The notes under the pieces are model-generated. The model was not told the origin of the DNA and searched no databases. It was given only the letters and a program-made list of their open reading frames with translations. Made by a program: the position numbers and the translations under genes. This document shows, piece after piece, positions 8,131-18,627 of a stretch of 64,000 nt of DNA. How positions within the stretch are numbered: the stretch's first letter is position 1; every line of letters starts with the position of its first letter. This stretch comes from Amyelois transitella (lineage: Eukaryota; Arthropoda; Insecta; Lepidoptera; Pyralidae), in contig NC_083529.1 in NCBI RefSeq assembly GCF_032362555.1, positions 2,976,001-3,040,000 on the forward strand. Direction: 5' to 3'.

Positions 8131-10596
8131 AACAATCGGGCTAGAGTATGAGGAAGTAGAGGGTCTTATTATATTATTTTCTAATAACTCATGAATCATT
8201 TCCCTTACAACTTCTTTTTCTTTCACAGCTAGACGGTATGGTCTATATACGACTGGGTCATTATCTTGTAGGGAAATAGTCATATTCGATACTTGACAAT
8301 TACCCAATTCCGACAAAGAGAAAGCAAAACAATTACGGAATCTGTTTAGTAGTCCTAGAAGGTTGTTAATTGTAGACTCATTTAAATTATCATCTAAATT
8401 TAAATCTGATTTCGTTATTAAGCTAGTTTGCTGTAGACGGTTTTGGGTTGATACACGGAGTACGTTCCTCTTTACCTCTTCAAGAGCTATTTTCCCACGA
8501 GCGACTAGATGATCTTTATCAAAATGTAATGTTCCTGTACTTATACCATTGATGATAATCTCACCTTCACCAGCGTCATTGAATCGATAAATACCGTTCA
8601 GAATACAATAACATACATTACTTTTATATCTAATACCACCTTCAATAAACAACACCCCAGTAAATGTTGGTCTAGTATATACTTTTACTATAGTTGGGCC
8701 AGATATTGTAAAAGATTCGAAACAATGTAAATTAATCTTATCTGGGTTTTCAAAATAGGAAAAATTTTGAAATATATCAAAGCGGTCGCTTGTTTTATAT
8801 ATAAGAATATGTGATTGTTCGGTGAACGTTTGACCAATCATCAATGGTACTTGCATAACATTATCCGGGACCAAAAGCAGCTCCGTATCTGCCCCAACAC
8901 CGTCAATTTGGACAAATGCAGTGATTCTTCCTAAGACTTGCACAATGGAATTACCAAACCCTTTCAAAACTGGCAAGTTATCAAAATCAATCGTTTCAAT
9001 ATTTAATTTTGCTAAATACGACGCTTTTAACATGGAACAATCACTGCCAAGGTCTATGAACGCTTCTATCGGAACATTGTTGACTAAAGCTTGTTTTTGA
9101 AACTTTTTACTTGAAACTTCATCAAAACTAACTCTATTTACGGATTTCTCAGTACTAGATATATTAAGATAGCATTTATCAGTTTCATGTCCTATTCGTA
9201 AGCATTTTGTACATTTTCTAATGGGTAAACTACATTGGCTTACTATGTGACCTTCCGTCTTACAGTTAGCGCAACGAATAATTTTTCTCTTGTACGAAGT
9301 TGATTGAGTTTGGTTATTTGGCTGAGAGTTATCAAGTTTTTGTAGATGCGGTTTATTATTAAAACGTCTATCACTATTAAGTTTAATGTTACGGGAATTT
9401 CTTAAATAAGTAAGAAGCTTATCTAAGTCATCAAACTGTGCTGCTTCAGCACTTAGTCTAATGGCACGATCATCGATACCATGTAGAACACATTCTACAG
9501 CTCTTTTGCCGGTTATAGAACACCTATTGATTAAGGCAATCTTATCATAAAAATATTCGTCTAACGGATCTCCAAATTTAGCGCGCCTAGCAAGCATGTC
9601 GCTCAACATTTGACCATAATTTTCGTCAGATGGAAATGCCGTAAGTAACTTAGACTGCCACTCTTTCCAGGTAAAAAGGACGGAAGGTAGGCCTTCATAC
9701 CATATTTTAGCAACACCTTTTAGTTTAGGGAGAGCATAATGTATTATTTGCCTATCAGACCATCCGTATATAATTGCGCATTCATTAACTTTATGAAGCC
9801 ACATGGCCATTGTTTGCCCTTTTCCCGCAGGATCGAACTCGGGTACTGTATTGTTTAAGGAACTTATTTTATCAGGATTGGGAGTTATTGACTTTAGTGC
9901 TTCTACTAACAAATTAAAGGTATTACTATCTGCAGTTACAGTAGGTTTTGGTAAGATAGCACTCACCTGCTCAACATCGCTGCAACCGCGATTGGGAGGC
10001 CTCTGGCCCTGTTGCGGTATACGCGTTTCGCGGCTGAAAGGCTGCTGTGACGACCGCAGCTCAGGGCTTTCAGACCGCTGTAGGGCTAGCCACAACCGGC
10101 TACGGGACCGCCGTGGCGATCGTTGCGCCCGACCTTGTGACCGCTGTGATGACCGCGTGTGGGGGCTTCGAGGCTGCATGTGGCGACTACGAGACCGCGT
10201 GCGATGGCTTCGAGACCGCGTGCGGTGGCTTCTTCTCCGGGTGTGTCGGCTTCGTGATCTCGTGTGGCGGCTTCGAGAAGGCGTGCGCTGGTTTCGAGAC
10301 GGCGTGTGCCTTCTTCGAGACCGCGCGTGGTGGCTTCTAGACCGGTGTCTACGCTGCTCATGGTCTTGAAACAGCTGCCTGTAGACTTGGGACCGCTGAT
10401 CACGGCCGCAAGTCCCCTTTTCGTCCCTTTGAGACCGTTGCTCGCGGGACCGGACCTGCTGTTCGTTGTTTTGGGGCCGCTGTGGCGACCGTAGCTCATG
10501 GTCTCGTTGCGGAGATCGCACATTCAATAAGGAGTGGGGGCTATTGCCCGCTGCTTGAGAACCACATGGCAGTATAGGGGATTTGGAACTATCCAT
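8101..10596 (-). CDS. Gypsy Gag-protease and N-terminal edge of RT (831 aa)
   Basis: I start at the ATG at 10596 (MDSSKSP); the frame is open 11 codons further but without ATG. Residues about 82-167 are an Arg/Ser-rich tract with many SRSRH and TRSRS units, unusual for Gag. A capsid-like helical region follows (about 225-410, with FDPAGKGQTMAMWL and WKEWQSKLLTAF). Two CX2CX4HX4C knuckles sit near 442-475 (CANCKTEGHIVSQC and CTKCLRIGHETDKC). The aspartic protease has DLGSDCS near 515, where Leu replaces the usual Thr/Ser of the DTG triad. The frame ends shortly after the first RT block (SSPIVLVKKK). Gag and Pol are one frame here, with no gag-pol shift. Confidence 0.85.
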   Translation of the reverse strand: MDSSKSPILPCGSQAAGNSPHSLLNVRSPQRDHELRSPQRPQNNEQQVRSREQRSQRDEKGTCGRDQRSQVYRQLFQDHEQRRHRSRSHHARSRRRHTPSRNQRTPSRSRHTRSRSRHTRRRSHRTRSRSHRTRSRSRHMQPRSPHTRSSQRSQGRAQRSPRRSRSRLWLALQRSESPELRSSQQPFSRETRIPQQGQRPPNRGCSDVEQVSAILPKPTVTADSNTFNLLVEALKSITPNPDKISSLNNTVPEFDPAGKGQTMAMWLHKVNECAIIYGWSDRQIIHYALPKLKGVAKIWYEGLPSVLFTWKEWQSKLLTAFPSDENYGQMLSDMLARRAKFGDPLDEYFYDKIALINRCSITGKRAVECVLHGIDDRAIRLSAEAAQFDDLDKLLTYLRNSRNIKLNSDRRFNNKPHLQKLDNSQPNNQTQSTSYKRKIIRCANCKTEGHIVSQCSLPIRKCTKCLRIGHETDKCYLNISSTEKSVNRVSFDEVSSKKFQKQALVNNVPIEAFIDLGSDCSMLKASYLAKLNIETIDFDNLPVLKGFGNSIVQVLGRITAFVQIDGVGADTELLLVPDNVMQVPLMIGQTFTEQSHILIYKTSDRFDIFQNFSYFENPDKINLHCFESFTISGPTIVKVYTRPTFTGVLFIEGGIRYKSNVCYCILNGIYRFNDAGEGEIIINGISTGTLHFDKDHLVARGKIALEEVKRNVLRVSTQNRLQQTSLITKSDLNLDDNLNESTINNLLGLLNRFRNCFAFSLSELGNCQVSNMTISLQDNDPVVYRPYRLAVKEKEVVREMIHELLENNIIRPSTSSYSSPIVLVKKKNWRL

Positions 10597-11097
10597 TGTT
10601 AATCTGAGAATATAAAACAATTCAGGCAAAGCATCTGTTCTAAAATATCTTAGTGATTCTTATTTATATTAATAGTTTACTTATCAGTTAAGATTTAGCA
10701 TTTCAAAATTATATTTCTGAAATTGATGAAATCAACCAAAATGAAACAAATACTCTGCTCTTTCTGTTATCGAGCTGTTATAAATGCAAAAAGTTACACA
10801 GAGACAAAAAAAAAAAAAAAAAATATCGTCCTCTCATCCCACTTCTGATATGTCAGATAGCTTGCTAAAAGTGATTAGTGTTTAAGCAAAAGAAAAACAG
10901 CTATATTTCATTATCTGATTTATTAAACTGATTTATTTAATTAAACAAATCTAAGCACAAGCTTAATTCAAATTTTACAGATATTATATTATATTATTTA
11001 TATTATAATTCCATAAAATTATAGCAACAGCAAAATATAATATTATTATTACAGCGATTAAAATAACGTGATCAAAATAAAACGACTCACCAAGTAT
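10597..11097 (-). other. Gypsy 5' leader and possible primer-binding site
   Basis: AT-rich untranslated leader between the 5' LTR and Gag. A TGGTGAGTCG run starts at 11092 on the minus strand, a few bases after a CA that could end the LTR near 11098. It could be the tRNA primer site, but I cannot match it to a tRNA. Confidence 0.35.
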
Positions 11098-11438
11098 TGC
11101 GGCTCCGATGCGCACAGTCTGACAACTCCGAAACAAATGACACTCGGTCGGTGCGCTCTTGGCTTTAAATAGTGTGACGTAAACAACAAGATGGCGCCTG
11201 ACAGAGTGTCATCGTTTCACAACTGTTTTGATTTTGAATATGTATATTGTTTAAAACAAGTTTATTTTATTTCAATAAATTACGAAAATAAATTAATTAA
11301 AATGAAACTAAAAACTGCCTTGCATAATGAACGGGAATAAGGTGTTTGTGAAACATCATAGACTTTTAAACAATGATTATTTACATGTTTAATTAGGCTT
11401 TAATTAAATATAATGCGATATGCATGTTTATGCTAACA
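11098..11438 (-). repeat. Gypsy 5' LTR (inner end uncertain)
   Basis: Begins TGTTAGCA at 11438. Only 11140-11438 is matched by the other LTR, which is cut. The TATA-like motif lies near 11167, so the transcription start and U5 should extend beyond 11140; I place the inner end near 11098 from the CA before a TGG. Its outer neighbour is the RPDG-type LINE tail. Confidence 0.65.
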
Positions 11439-12626
11439 TGATTCTCTGAGCCAGATAAATTCCAGCCCTCCGGTCAAGATATACCTCAATTAGCTTTTTC
11501 GACAATTGTCGGAAAAGCTGATGGGCAGATAGGCTCCCCGGTCCCAGAGTTTCTACCCCAAAAGGTTCAAAAGTATAGATATTACCGATAACTACATACA
11601 TACATACATACATAAAATCACGCCTCTTTCCCTGAGGGGTAGGCAGAGACTACCTCTTTCCACTTGCCACGATCCCTGCATACTTCCTTTGCTTCATCTA
11701 CATTCATAACTCACTTCATGCAAGCTCGGCGGTTTCGGGTACTTTTGACCTGACCCTTTACCAGGACGTCCTTAATTTGATCAAGATATGTTCGTCTAGG
11801 TCTTCCCACCCCGACCTTTCCCTCCACACTCCATGTATATCTGCTTAGTCAACCTGTTTTCATTCATCCTCTCCACATGACCGAACCATCTCAACATACC
11901 CTTTTCTATTCCTGTAACTACATCTTCTTTCACATCACAACATTCCCTTATCACACTGTTCCTTATCCGGTCACTCAATTTCACACCCAACATACTCCTT
12001 AACGCTCTCATTTCCACTGCATTTATTCGGCTTTCGTGCTTCTTTTGCCATACCCAACTTTCACTCCCATACATTAATGTCGGGACCAACACGCCCCTGT
12101 GCACAGCCAGTCGAGCCTTTTTGGATAGTTTCTGACTGCTCATAAAGGCATGCAAAGCTCCATTCACCATGTTCCCCGCGTTCACTCTCCTTTCAATATC
12201 ACTATCACACTTGCCATCTGATGTAAACTTTGATCCCGATAACTACATATTTGCGCCTTTTGAGGTTTTTTGCCTCATTTGAAGCAAAACGGCCTTAGAT
12301 TTAGTAACCTGAAGATGAGACGGCGCAAGTGTGTCGACACAAGTAGCATCCCACACTAAAGGCCGCCCCAATCTCCAGGGTACCAAAGTCATACCATCCG
12401 GTCTCTTGGCATCATCCCGAGCCAGACCGTTTGGTTCTAGGAGGATTATATCATTTAGGGCGGCATGGCGCCCTAAACGGCCGGCACTCCTAGGGCATGA
12501 GAGGCCGTGGTGTCCATAGCCGACAACGGTATCCCCGCAAGGACAACTATTATTAAAGACTAACGGTATTTCATGTGTTGAGCATTCTGAGATAAAGCAG
12601 CTATACGACCCTAGCCACGTACACAA
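11439..12626 (-). pseudogene. C-terminal fragment of a LINE with CxC...HxxxxC and RPDG...WDAT motifs, interrupted by RTE
   Basis: Two pieces of one minus-strand reading: 12626-12250 and, after the RTE insertion, 11586-11439. The first contains [32 protein letters not shown] and [15 protein letters not shown]; the second continues YTFEPFGVETLGPGSL and LDRRAGIYLAQRI. I recall this module at the C-terminus of reverse-transcriptase ORFs in several animals. The zinc motif followed by PD...D spacing recalls restriction-like endonucleases of R2/R4-type LINEs, but that assignment is inference. No reverse transcriptase domain remains here. The fragment ends where the Gypsy 5' LTR begins. Confidence 0.6.
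11599..12237 (-). mobile_element. RTE-clade LINE copy 1, 5'-truncated
   Basis: C-terminal part of the RTE ORF (frame 12185-11796 open, then broken) ending in the TATG repeat tail at 11599. The 12-bp target duplication GATAACTACATA stands at 11587-11598 and 12238-12249, proving insertion into the RPDG-type LINE. About 640 bp remain. Compared with the copy at 24 kb, one stretch ends in MECGGKGRGGKT after a small deletion. Confidence 0.9.
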
Positions 12627-13197
12627 TTAAACAGAGAGACAGATGTTGTCTCAAGGTTTCACTACAGTATAAATGAAGGGACTGGGTTTCATTATACTTA
12701 TGTATATTTTATATTTTGAATTCAAAATTACCGACAGAACAATATTTTTACTTATATTACTGCTACGTAGAGTATATACGAGACGTGCTTATGCATATTA
12801 TGACGCTTGCAACTTTTTGCATCGTAATATCTCAGAAACGGTAGCTTTATTGAAAAAAAATATTGATTCCTTTTTATAGATATCTTTATGATCTACAATC
12901 TATGTCTGAGGTAATTTTCCTATAAAACTTACCGTTTTGAAGAAAATCGTGAAAATCCCATTTTCTTACCTTTGACCTTGGGTAATTTTTTTCCTTAAAC
13001 CGGAATCATGGGGAATTTTGAAATAATGCTTTTGATTGTATTTTAAACAATTATACTCATTTTCAGCTTGCTGGGAATTAATGTAGCTTCTTTCCTATTT
13101 TTTGGTCTAAATTGACCGGACTGAAAATAAAATGGAGAAATAAACCATCTACGCGAAGACCGACATCCGCGCGGACGGAGTCGCGGGGGAAAGCTAG
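12627..13197 (+). repeat. Interspersed repeat ending in a Helitron-like CTAG terminus
   Basis: AT-rich, no coding content. The right end has GCGGACGGAGTCGCGG and then CTAG at 13194-13197 followed by T, matching the other Helitron-like 3' ends in the window. The left boundary is unclear. Confidence 0.45.
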
Positions 13198-14385
13198 TAA
13201 GAAATAAATAGGTAATTATTCTGCTTTTTAATTATGATTATTTTTTTCGCTTCTGGGGATTTGGGATCTTGGGGATTAATATAATTTTTTGTGAGATGTC
13301 TCAATTAGGTAGATATTAAATGAGTATATTCCATAAATAAAACTTTTTAAACTGTTTCCTGAAGCGGTTTCGTTGAAGAGAACATGCAAAAAAACAGCAT
13401 ATTAATAAAGTCGACGTAATCAAGAACATTGCAAATATTTGCATAATTTCCTTTGATACTCGTTTTACTTACAGGAAATACAGAATAAATAAAAAAAAAA
13501 AAAACACTTTCTGTTTAAATGCTAACATTGTTAAAAGAAACAGCATTTCCATTTTATCACACAAAATATTTTTTATAAATCTGTTACTCAAGTAAGCTTA
13601 CTAGGACAGAAAATCAAAGGCTTTCCCAAAAGATTTCAACCTTGACCTGTAACAAGCGGTTTTCATCTAACTTTTTCTATTTTCCTCAAAAAGTTACTGA
13701 ATTTTATACTATTATACTTGGGTTATATTACTTGGTTTTGTTCCTGTCACTTTTTGAATTTCAAAACTATCATCAAGTTGAATGTGGTCATAGCTATTTC
13801 AAAAGACTATTGGCTCTGTCTACCTCGTGAGGGATAAAAACTGATTTCAACTATAAAGGTTTTGAATTAATTAAAAATATTGAACTAACAAACTTGCGAG
13901 AACTCAATTCGGTCGCTTTGATTATATTAACGATTTTCTTATTTCTAATAAAGACTGACTCATAATTCTAAGTCATACCTCCCAGCAATAGTTACCAATG
14001 GCTGCCTCTTATTCTTATACAGATACCATGTAATGACAGGAAAACAAAAGAACTTAGGAATTTTCAAGGCCAAAGTGAACTGGCATTATTTGAGCTTGCA
14101 TGGCCACCTTAGGCCTTATCTTACTTACCACCAGGCAGATTGAAGTCAAAACGCGCTCAAATTATAATAAAAAAAAAAACTTAAATATTGTTCTGAAACG
14201 TAAACAAAAATAGCATTAAATCAAACCCTACAAAAATAAACAGTCGAGGCAGCATAGCTAAAAATTGTCAGTCGAAGCGGGACATGGCGAAACATCGACA
14301 TGTATTATTCATATCCATCGGAGATGAGGAAGCATGGATAACATAGACATAGATGTAGGTAGATACTGCAAATTCAGTTATCTCT
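13198..14385. other. Non-coding stretch with one SINE scrap
   Basis: I see no gene. A fragment of the RTE-tailed SINE in plus orientation lies at about 13790-13850 (GACTATTGGCTCTGTCTACC). The rest is AT-rich and unremarkable. Confidence 0.5.
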
Positions 14386-14389
14386 GTAT

Positions 14390-14636
14390 GGCACATACAT
14401 ATATATAATGACGTGTATATGCCTTGCGGGGTAGACAGAGACAACAAAGACTGTTTGGTTTAATGATAGAATTGGGATTTTAATAGTGACGGGTTGCTGG
14501 CCCATCGCCTAAAAGAAGAATCCCTATTTTTTTAAGCCTATTCTTTAGTCGCCTTTTACTATATTAATGGGAAAGAGTGGTCCTATTCTTTTTTATATTG
14601 GGGCGGGGTACCATACGGCACTCTGTATGGATAGTA
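14390..14636 (-). repeat. RTE-tailed SINE, near complete, diverged
   Basis: Contains TTGCGGGGTAGACAGAG, GACGGGTTGCTGGCCCATCG and the CCTATTCTTTT block found in the other copies, ending in a decayed form of the ACCACACGGCA terminus. Confidence 0.85.
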
Positions 14637-14869
14637 TACCCTTTCAAAATTACTTTTCTCGAGAAATCATTAACTATTTTTTTTATTGGATGTGTTTTCC
14701 GAATATTACTTTATTCATTTGAAAGGCGTTTTAACGAATTTATTTTTCTATTTTGATCAACTTTTAGTGTTAGTAGATTCTGATAACCTCTTTCTCAAAA
14801 AGCAGTAATTGGCTCTAGTCCGCTTTGATGGCAAGCTTTGCAAGCGAGTGTACATAAATAAATAAATAT

Positions 14870-15098
14870 ATACGGGACAAATTACACAGATTGAGTTAGC
14901 CTCGAAGTAAGTTCGACACTTGTGTTACGAGATACTAACTCAACGATACTATATTTCTTATAAATACTTATATAGATAACCATCCAAGACCCAGGCCAAT
15001 CAGAAAAAGTTCTTTCTCATCATGCCCTGGCCGGGATTCGAACCCGGGACCGCCGGTGTCACAGACAAGCATACTACCGCTGCGCCACAGAGGCCGAC
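14870..15098 (-). repeat. tRNA-headed SINE (family B), minus strand
   Basis: The head at 15098-15035 reads GCCTCTGTGGCGCAGCGGTA and later GGTTCGAATCCCGGCC on the minus strand, which are tRNA A and B promoter boxes. The body continues through TTTCTGATTGGCCTGGGTC and AGTATCGTTGAGTTAGTATC to TGTAATTTGTCCC. It resembles a tRNA gene only in its first 70 bases and lacks the rest of a cloverleaf. Confidence 0.85.
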
Positions 15099-15474
15099 AT
15101 ACGTTGGTGAGTTCTAGCTAGATCTACATCTATCATGTACGTTATCCGTGCGTGGTACGATAGGTACAACTTGCCTTGAAAAACCGTATGAATACGTAAA
15201 ATATTACTTGCGCATTCGGGCACAGGTTTCCATAAAACTCGGTAGGCACAAGATTCATAAATTCATAATGTCTTTCAGCACGATTTCAATCGGCCGATTT
15301 CTTTGTATCGGAATTGTTTTTCGAATGTTTCGATCAAATTTTCGTTGATTTTTTGGCAGGAAGATTTTCAGGGTTAGATTTTTTGGAGGGATAATCATGT
15401 AACACACTGGATACAAGCGTCATTGTCACTGTCACGGGGTCAAAAAAAATTCTCTTTTTAATAAAACAAAAAAA

Positions 15475-15613
15475 AATCAAATAGTGACAGGTTGCTGGCC
15501 CATTGCCTAAAAGATGAAATTCTAGTATATCTCTTAGTCGCCCTTTAAGATATGGAAAAGAGATGGAGAGGTCGAATTCTTTTTTCAATTGGTGGCGGGA
15601 ACCACACGGCACA
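15475..15613 (-). repeat. RTE-tailed SINE, 5' half only
   Basis: Holds AATAGTGACAGGTTGCTGG, the CCTTAGTCGCC-like block and GGAACCACACGGCA, but not the RTE-like tail. It adjoins an A-rich stretch and a CA-repeat. Confidence 0.75.
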
Positions 15614-15884
15614 CACACACACAAATACAACGCGTTTCATTAATACGAGAATGGAAATTGACTATGATTTATCACGGTCTAAATTGCTATCATTTTGACG
15701 GTTATTAATATAACTTGTGATGGCCTGAATAGGTACCAAATACGGTCGCCGTATTGATTTCCTCAACTGGAACAAACAAAGCTGCAAACTTTTGTAGATA
15801 ATTGATTTTTCGCATTTAAATTTGATGCCTTTCGCTGCTAATGATAATTAGATCGGTAAATTTTTAAGTTATTTTTGAATTTTG

Positions 15885-16160
15885 TAGAGAAAGTTTAGAC
15901 GGTTTGGTCATGTCGAGGGGATAAATGAAAGCATCAATCTGCTTTCATTTATCCCCTAAGCAATTATACGAAGGGATTGTGAATGGGACTATTGGAGTGA
16001 GAAAGCCTAGACGAACGTACCTTGATCAGATCGAAGACGTTCTAGCAAAAGGCCTGACCTTCAAGAGTACCCGTAACCGAAGAGCTTACATGAAGAGAGT
16101 TATGAATGTGGATGAAGAGAAAGAAGTATGCACCGTGGCAAGTTGAAAGAGGCGCGATTT
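15885..16160 (+). pseudogene. Diverged RTE LINE 3' fragment with internal inverted duplication
   Basis: Reads KPRRTYLDQIEDVLAKG and NRRAYMKRVMNVDEEKEVC, close to the RTE C-terminus at 24 kb but clearly older. A 17-bp perfect inverted repeat (15916-15932 and 15941-15957, 8-nt loop) is inserted into the coding stretch. Confidence 0.8.
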
Positions 16161-18085
16161 ATGTGTATGATATTGTTAAGTTCAAAGATCTACAGAAGAT
16201 TGTTCAGAATTGGCAGTGGTTTGGAAGATTTATTATTAGTATAGTTAAGAAATAGTTCAAGTGAATCATAGCCAGTCGCCCAGTGACCACGGATTATTGT
16301 AAAATGATTCAAAAAGTAAAAAGACATATAGGTATCATTTTTAATATTTTATACCTATTGAACATGGCTGCAAGACGCTCGTGTGCAAATGAAGCGTGAT
16401 AAAATTTCATTCTTCCATTCAGTAGTTTTTGCGGGAGGCTAGTTGATATCCATATTTACAAACTATCCAATTGATGATATTAGTATAATCTAAAACTTAC
16501 ATACACACATATAGTCACGTCTATATCCCTTGCGGAGCCAGATTTAAAACTTTAAGCCTTAATTATAACAAGTTTACTTGATGCTATAACTATTCTTTGA
16601 TATTCAAACGTTAGTAAATAGCACACAGATGCAATAATTGATAATATTAAAGATAATGCATGAATTTATTAATAATTTAGATAAACATTAATTATTTTAC
16701 ATCTTACTTTTCGGGTGACATCTGGATATAAAGTACAAAAATCTTTTTTAACAGATTTTACATCATTACGGTAAATAATTATCTTCCAATTCATTAGAGC
16801 GAAGTAAATGAACAAGATTTCAAAAGATTAAATGTCGCTACCTTGCATAATTTCAGCGTCATTCATTTTTTAATTAGGGGGGAAAATATTGTGTAAATAA
16901 GATGGGGGGAGAGAGGAGTCCCGGGCAAATGTAAATGTGAGAGGGAGGGGGAAAACAGTGAGTTTCTATAATATGTACGTAGGTACTTACAAGTAATGTG
17001 TCTTTATCCCTTACGGGGTAGACAAAGCCAACAGTTTGGAAAAGACTAGAAGGCGACGTTCAGCGGTATGGCCTAGAAAAAGAATCCCAAGTTTATTAGT
17101 TATTTTTGTATGTTTATTTGACTATAAGACTTATAAACTTGGGATTCCTCTTGTAGACGATGAGTGAGCAATCTGTCAATATTAGATATAGACGTAACTA
17201 TATGTATATACGTATGTTTATTGGTCTGATTTTCACGCTTAATCAATTTTCTGTATATTGTGATCGTGAATAAAGCTTTTATCTATCTTTCATGAAATTA
17301 AGCAAACCCAAATTCTTAAAGAAGACATGATAAATGATAGTAGAGAAGCCAAAGACGAGAGCAAAATTTAGTTACGAATTTATATCGGCATAAATCCTTT
17401 TGTAGGAAACAGAATACATATTTAGTTCTTGGAAATTTGGCAGCATAAGCTTTCTCCGAACTAGAAGTTTTACACGCAAACAATTTTGAACCTTATAGAC
17501 TTTATTAAGAATTCTGACCACGGAAAGTTCATAACAAAGAATTTAGGTAATTATTTGTTATTAAGGTTCTAACGGTTAATTTTCTTAAGTCTAAATTTTA
17601 TTAAAATAGGTAATAAATCAATGAAATTAAATTGGTTATATATATTTTGACGCTCTTTTTATGAATAAATTTACTACAGACACAAGTTTTTAAATAATTA
17701 AAAAAAATTGTTTATATAAGGAAATTAGGTATACCTTAATTAAAACAAAAAATATTGATTTATAAAAATACAAAATCGTTCTATTCTTCTTGGAAATCAT
17801 TAAAAAATAATTTTGAAATCGAAATAAGTATCTTCATTATTATAAGTTCTAAACAAAATACATACCTTATTGAATTCATAGAATTTATACGAGAATTCCT
17901 ATTGGGAACATAATTTATTTTACTATAAATTATTAACGAGTTCTTGGATTCTTAAAACCAAGATTTGCAATTCGAGGAATGCCTTAAAATATATTTTCTA
18001 TGTAAGAATTCTGATGTATGAATTCAATTCGAAAAATCCGCTCACAATAGGAACGAAAGACCGGGACAAGAGTACCTACCAGAAA
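16161..18085. other. AT-rich interval with SINE scraps in fold-back arrangement
   Basis: No gene seen. RTE-tailed SINE pieces lie at 16500-16548 (minus), 16993-17100 (minus) and about 17125-17215 (plus). The last two face each other as an inverted pair around GAATCCCAAGTTTAT / ATAAACTTGGGATTC. A noncoding first exon of the downstream Dpr gene could lie here, but I cannot place one. Confidence 0.5.
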
Positions 18086-18087
18086 CC

Positions 18088-18190
18088 GCTTAACTTGCAT
18101 GAAGAGAGTTGTGAACATAGATGAAGCGAAAGAATTTTGCAGGGAACGTGGCAAGTGGAAAGATCTCTGCCTATCCCCTCCGGAAAAATG
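18088..18190 (+). repeat. RTE LINE 3' scrap
   Basis: CTTGCATGAAGAGAGTTGTG, then GCGAAAGAATTTTGCAGGGA and GGCAAGTGGAAAGA match the last coding part of RTE. It lies about 220 bases upstream of the first Dpr coding exon, so it may be part of its promoter or leader. Confidence 0.7.
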
Positions 18191-18410
18191 TATGTTTTCA
18201 TTTATGTACGCAAATATCTGATCAGTCGTCATGCAAACAAAAATATCTTACGTTATTTTTCCTTCTTTCCAGAATGCCTTCCTCACACATCTCAACGGGT
18301 AACTCAAGAAGATAGCACATGCTCCAACCAGTGTTAAAAATGACTATAAACCTCAGTGAGTCACGTGATATTATCCAAATGTGACGTTTAAACCGAACAG
18401 TGCCAAAACA

Positions 18411-18627
18411 ATGTTTTTCTGTAAAGAACTTAAACTACTCTACGCCACTATTGTTCTTTTGCTCGAAGCTGAGTTGTTGGTGAACACAGGTGCTATGGAG
18501 TCGAAAAGGTCTTCCATCCTGATGGCGCAAAATGCTGATGATTTGAGGTCCTTGGAGTTGTGCACTTCGAGGAACCAGCAGAGGCTAGGCAGTGTCTTTG
18601 GGAATTTTACAAGACATCACAATAAAG
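18411..18627 (+). CDS. dpr13: dpr coding exon 1: signal peptide
   Basis: Starts at ATG 18411 (MFFCKELKLLYATIVLLLEA), a clear signal peptide. The open frame reaches back to 18381 only through a GTG, so I reject that start. Donor AAAG|GTGCGT after 18627, phase 1. Encodes residues 1-72, the last being Lys in HHNK. Confidence 0.85.

Larger units (their letters stand above)
4791..11438 (-). mobile_element. Ty3/Gypsy LTR retrotransposon, minus strand
   Basis: LTR copies at both ends (4791-5089, cut; about 11098-11438) flank gag-pol in the order Gag, protease, reverse transcriptase, RNase H, integrase, which is the Ty3/Gypsy order. No envelope ORF is present; the 3' interval holds a tandem repeat array instead. 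The Pol resembles the Mdg3/Micropia group, but I cannot settle the lineage. Reverse transcriptase carries two frame breaks near 8120 and 8070, so this copy is probably not autonomous. The 5' LTR flank is the RPDG-type LINE tail, while the 3' LTR flank is the Jockey element, so the two flanks do not match as a simple insertion. Confidence 0.9.

Noticed and set aside
14997..15098. tRNA gene
   Set aside because: A and B boxes are present, but the sequence continues into a shared SINE body and other copies exist at 19.3 and 47.8 kb.
18381..18410. Upstream start for dpr exon 1
   Set aside because: The first codon there is GTG; the ATG at 18411 directly begins a signal peptide.
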